64,000 nucleotides of DNA from Gibbula magus (Eukaryota; Mollusca; Gastropoda; Trochida; Trochidae), in assembly GCA_936450465.1 (NCBI GenBank), contig OW388296.1, positions 17,464,526 to 17,528,525 on the forward strand, in the 5' to 3' direction. The translations under genes and the position numbers were made by a program. This document shows positions 61,401 to 64,000 of the stretch, in pieces. Under the pieces are notes generated by a model. The model was given only the letters and a program-made list of their open reading frames with translations. It was not told the DNA's origin and did no database searches. The first letter of the stretch is position 1. Every line of letters begins with the position of its first letter.

Positions 61401-62845
61401 AGGGGTGGTGGTTATACAACCTTAACGTGTCCCTATTGGTGAAGTATGGGGTGGTGGTTATACGACCTTGACGTGCCCCTATTGGTGAAGTAAGGGGTGG
61501 TGGTTATACAACCTTAACGTGCCCCTATTGGTGAAGTAAGGGGTAATGGTTATACAACCTTAACGTGCCCCTATTGGTGAAGTAAGGGGTGGTGGTTATA
61601 CATACTTGACGTGCCCCTATTGGTGAAGTAAGGGGTGGTTGTTATACAACCTTGATGTGTCCCTATTGGTGAAGTAAGGGGTGGTGGTTATACAACCTTG
61701 ACGTGTCCCTATTGTTGAAGTAAGGGGTGATGGTTATACAAGCTTGATGTGTCCCTATTGGTGAAGTAAGGGGTGGTTGTTATACAACCTTGACGTGCCC
61801 CTATTGGTGAAGTAAGGAGTGATGGTTATACAACCTTGACGTGTCCCTATTGGTGAAGTAAGGGGTGATGGTTATACAATCTTGATGTGTCCCTATTGGT
61901 GAAGTAAGGGGTGGTGGTTATACAACCTTGATGTGTCCCTATTGGTGAAGTAAGGGGTGACGGTTATACAACCTTGATGTGTCCCTATTGTTGAAGTAAT
62001 AGGTAATTGTTATACAACCTTGACGTGTCCCTATTGGTGAAGTAAGGGGTGATGGTTATACAACCTTAACGTGCCCCTATTGGTGAAGTAAGGTGTGATG
62101 GTTATACAACCTTGAAGTGTCCCTATTATTGAAGTAAGGGGTGATGGTTATACAACCTTAACGTGCCCCTATTGGTGAAGTAAGGGGTGGTGGTTATACA
62201 ACCTTGACGTGCCCCTATTGGTGAAGTAAGGGGTGGTTGTTATACAACCTTGACGTGTCCCTATTGTTGAAGTAAGGGGTGATGGTTATACAACCTTAAC
62301 GTGCCCCTATTGGTGAAGTAAGGGGTGGTGGTTATACAACCTTGACGTGCCCCTATTGGTGAAGTAAGGGGTGGTTGTTATACAACCTTGACGTGTCCCT
62401 ATTGTTGAAGTAAGGGGTTATGGTTATACAACCTTGACGTGCCCCTATTGGTGAAGTAAGGGGTGATGGTTATACAACCTTGATGTGTCCCTATTGGTGA
62501 AGTAAGGGGTGGTGGTTAAACAACCTTGACGTGCCCCTATTGGTGAAGTAAGGGGTGGTGGTTATACAACCTTGACGTGTCCCTCTTGGTGAAGTAAGGG
62601 GTAATGGTTATACAACCTTGACGTGTCCCTATTGGTGAAGTAAGGGATGATGGTTGTACAACCTTAACGTGCCCCTATTGGTGAGGTAAGGTGTGATGGT
62701 TATACAACCTTGAAGTGCCCCTATTGTAGAAGTAAGGGGTGAGTGTTATACAACCTTAACGTGCCCCTATTGGTGAAGTAAGGAGTGGTGGTTATACAAC
62801 CTTGACGTGCCCCTATTGGTGAAGTAAGGGGTTGATGGTTATACA
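58460..62845. repeat. 44-unit (2024-bp) higher-order repeat, three periods
   Basis: A signature block recurs with exact 2024-bp steps. TTAAACAACC is at 58468, 60492 and 62516; TAAGGGATGATGGTTGTACA at 58593, 60617 and 62641; GTGAGTGTTA at 58691, 60715 and 62739; TAAGGAGTG at 58731, 60755 and 62779. An older relative at 56766-56891 is 1702 bp (37 units) before the first, and a shortened one lies at about 63480-63570. Identity between the blocks is mosaic. Confidence 0.8.
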
Positions 62846-64000
62846 ACCTTGATGTGTCCCTATTGGTGAAGTAAGGGGTGATGGTTATACAACCTTGACG
62901 TGTCCCTATTGATGAAGTAAGGGGTGATGGTTAAACAACCTTGACGTGCCCCTATTGTTGAAGTAAGGGGTGGTGGTTATACAACCTTGACGTGTCCCTA
63001 TTGGTGAAGTAAGGGGTGATGGTTATACAACCTTGACGTGTCCCTATTGGTGAAGTAAGGGGTGGTGGTTATACAACCTTGATGTGTCCCTATTGGTGAA
63101 GTAAGGGGTGGTGGTTATACAACCTTGACGTGCCCCTATTGTTGAAGTAAGGTGTGATGGTTATACAACCTTGACGTGTCCCTATTGATGAAGTAAGGGG
63201 TGGTGGTTATACAATATTGACGTGCCCCTATTGGTGAAGTAAGGGGTGACGGTTATACAACCTTGACGTGTCCCTATTGATGAAGTAAGGGGTGATGGTT
63301 ATACAACCTTGACGTGTCCCTATTGGTGAAGTAAGGGGTGATGGTTATACAAACTTGACGTGCCCCTATTGGTGAAGTAAGGGGTGATGGTTATACAACC
63401 TTGACGTGCCCCTATTGGTGAAGTAAGGGGTGATGGTTATACAACCTTGACGTGCCCCTATTGGTGAAGTAAGGGGTGGTGGTTAAACAACCTTGACGTG
63501 TCCCTATTGGTGAAGTAAGGGGTGATGGTTGTACAACCTTAACGTGCCCCTATTGGTGAAGTAAGGTGTGATGGTTATACAACCTTGACGTGCCCCTATT
63601 GGTGAAGGAAGGGGTGGTGGTTATACAACCTTGACGTGCCCCTATTGTTGAAGTAAGGGGTGGTGGTTATACAACCTCGACGTGTCCCTATTGATGAAGT
63701 AAGGTGTGATGGTTATACAACCTTAACGTGCCCCTATTGGTGAAGTAAGGTGTGATGGTTATACAACCTTGACGTGCCCCTATTGTTGAAGTAAGGGTTG
63801 ATGGTTGTACAACCTTGACGTGACCCTATTGGTGAAGTAAGGGGTGATGGTTATACAACCTTGACGTGCCCCTATTGGTGAAGTAAGGGGTGGTGGTTAT
63901 ACAACCTCGACGTGCCCCTATTGTTGAAGTAAGGGATGATGGTTATACAACCTTAACGTGCCCCTATTGTTGAAGTAAGGGGTGATGGTTAAACAACCTT

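Larger units (their letters stand above)
18432..64000. repeat. Giant 46-bp minisatellite array, about 990 units, continues past the window
   Basis: From CCTTGACGTG at 18432 the sequence is an unbroken head-to-tail array; the first unit is 18432-18477. Key parts in order are TTGACGTG, a C/T-CCC box, TATTGGTGAAGTAA, GGGGTGRTGG and TTATACAA. Diagnostic spacings are exact multiples of 46 across the whole array. Variable positions include GACG/GATG/AACG, GTCCC/GCCCC, CTATT/CCATT/CTTTT, TTGG/TTGTT/TTGAT, GGGG/GGGTT and GTGATGG/GTGGTGG. A few units have 1-bp indels (22684, 26457, 50781), a 3-bp loss (about 21727) or about 8 bp lost (about 44966). 46 is not a multiple of 3 and most units carry stops, so small open frames such as 22607-22816 on the minus strand are chance products. 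No other sequence interrupts it. Confidence 0.97.

Noticed and set aside
18432..64000. CRISPR array
   Set aside because: There are no unique spacers; the whole 46 bp repeats with scattered substitutions, and the setting is a eukaryotic intron.
18432..64000. Hammerhead ribozyme in the satellite (TTGATGAAG variant)
   Set aside because: The word resembles part of the CTGATGA core but no GAAA box or matching helices follow in the unit.
18432..64000. ER-stress response element (CCAAT-N9-CCACG) in each unit
   Set aside because: The reverse strand has CCAAT and CACGTC but only about five bases apart and without CCACG, so the known element is not met.
18432..64000. Stable G-quadruplex array
   Set aside because: The G-rich part (GGGGTGGTGG) has only one run of three or more Gs per unit; at best a weak two-layer structure could form.

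Overview
The window looks like nuclear DNA of a marine mollusc, most likely a bivalve. The evidence is spliced exons with GT-AG introns, AT-rich non-coding sequence, and dispersed repeats built from an AGCTCATCTGGCC-type end, a (CCGT)n run and about 146-bp internal units, a style I associate with bivalve genomes. No prokaryotic gene organisation is present. The species cannot be named from the sequence alone.

Region 1 (1-7470) is intergenic and repeat-rich. It holds two clusters of a 16-bp perfect palindrome (1242-1529 and 6743-6945, the second inside a long inverted repeat), a 2.4-kb dispersed element (3996-6362) with four internal tandem units, an older remnant of the same family with a 25-base C run (about 1550-1870), and a decayed tRNA-like sequence (2523-2606, minus strand).

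Region 2 (7471-17426) is one plus-strand gene, read here as ten exons that join in phase. They encode at least 1308 residues: a signal peptide, a complete F5/8 type C (discoidin) domain (C25-C165), then three successive starts of a right-handed parallel beta-helix module like those of Bark beetle/Anakonda-type proteins. Two modules are complete and the third is cut off. From exon 6 on, the gene alternates a short (93-105 nt) and a long (1356-1584 nt) exon, all phase 1-1, so the next exon should be a long one. Its introns carry a second copy of the dispersed element, a hammerhead-ribozyme-like motif (intron 4), a tandem duplication that copied the exon 3 splice donor (intron 3), and a 366-bp element with 10-bp inverted ends (intron 8).

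Region 3 (18432-64000, 71% of the window) is one uninterrupted minisatellite of a 46-bp unit, about 990 copies, running off the right edge. The protein has not terminated at the exon 10 donor and no convincing exon 11 lies before the array, so the simplest reading is that the array sits inside intron 10. The array is a mosaic: linked variant classes, small dimers and runs, and higher-order duplications of 15, 25, about 28 and 44 units. A diverged unit with a 10-bp insertion lies just outside its left edge.

Exon limits, repeat periods and alignments were worked out by eye; no alignment, HMM or folding program was run.
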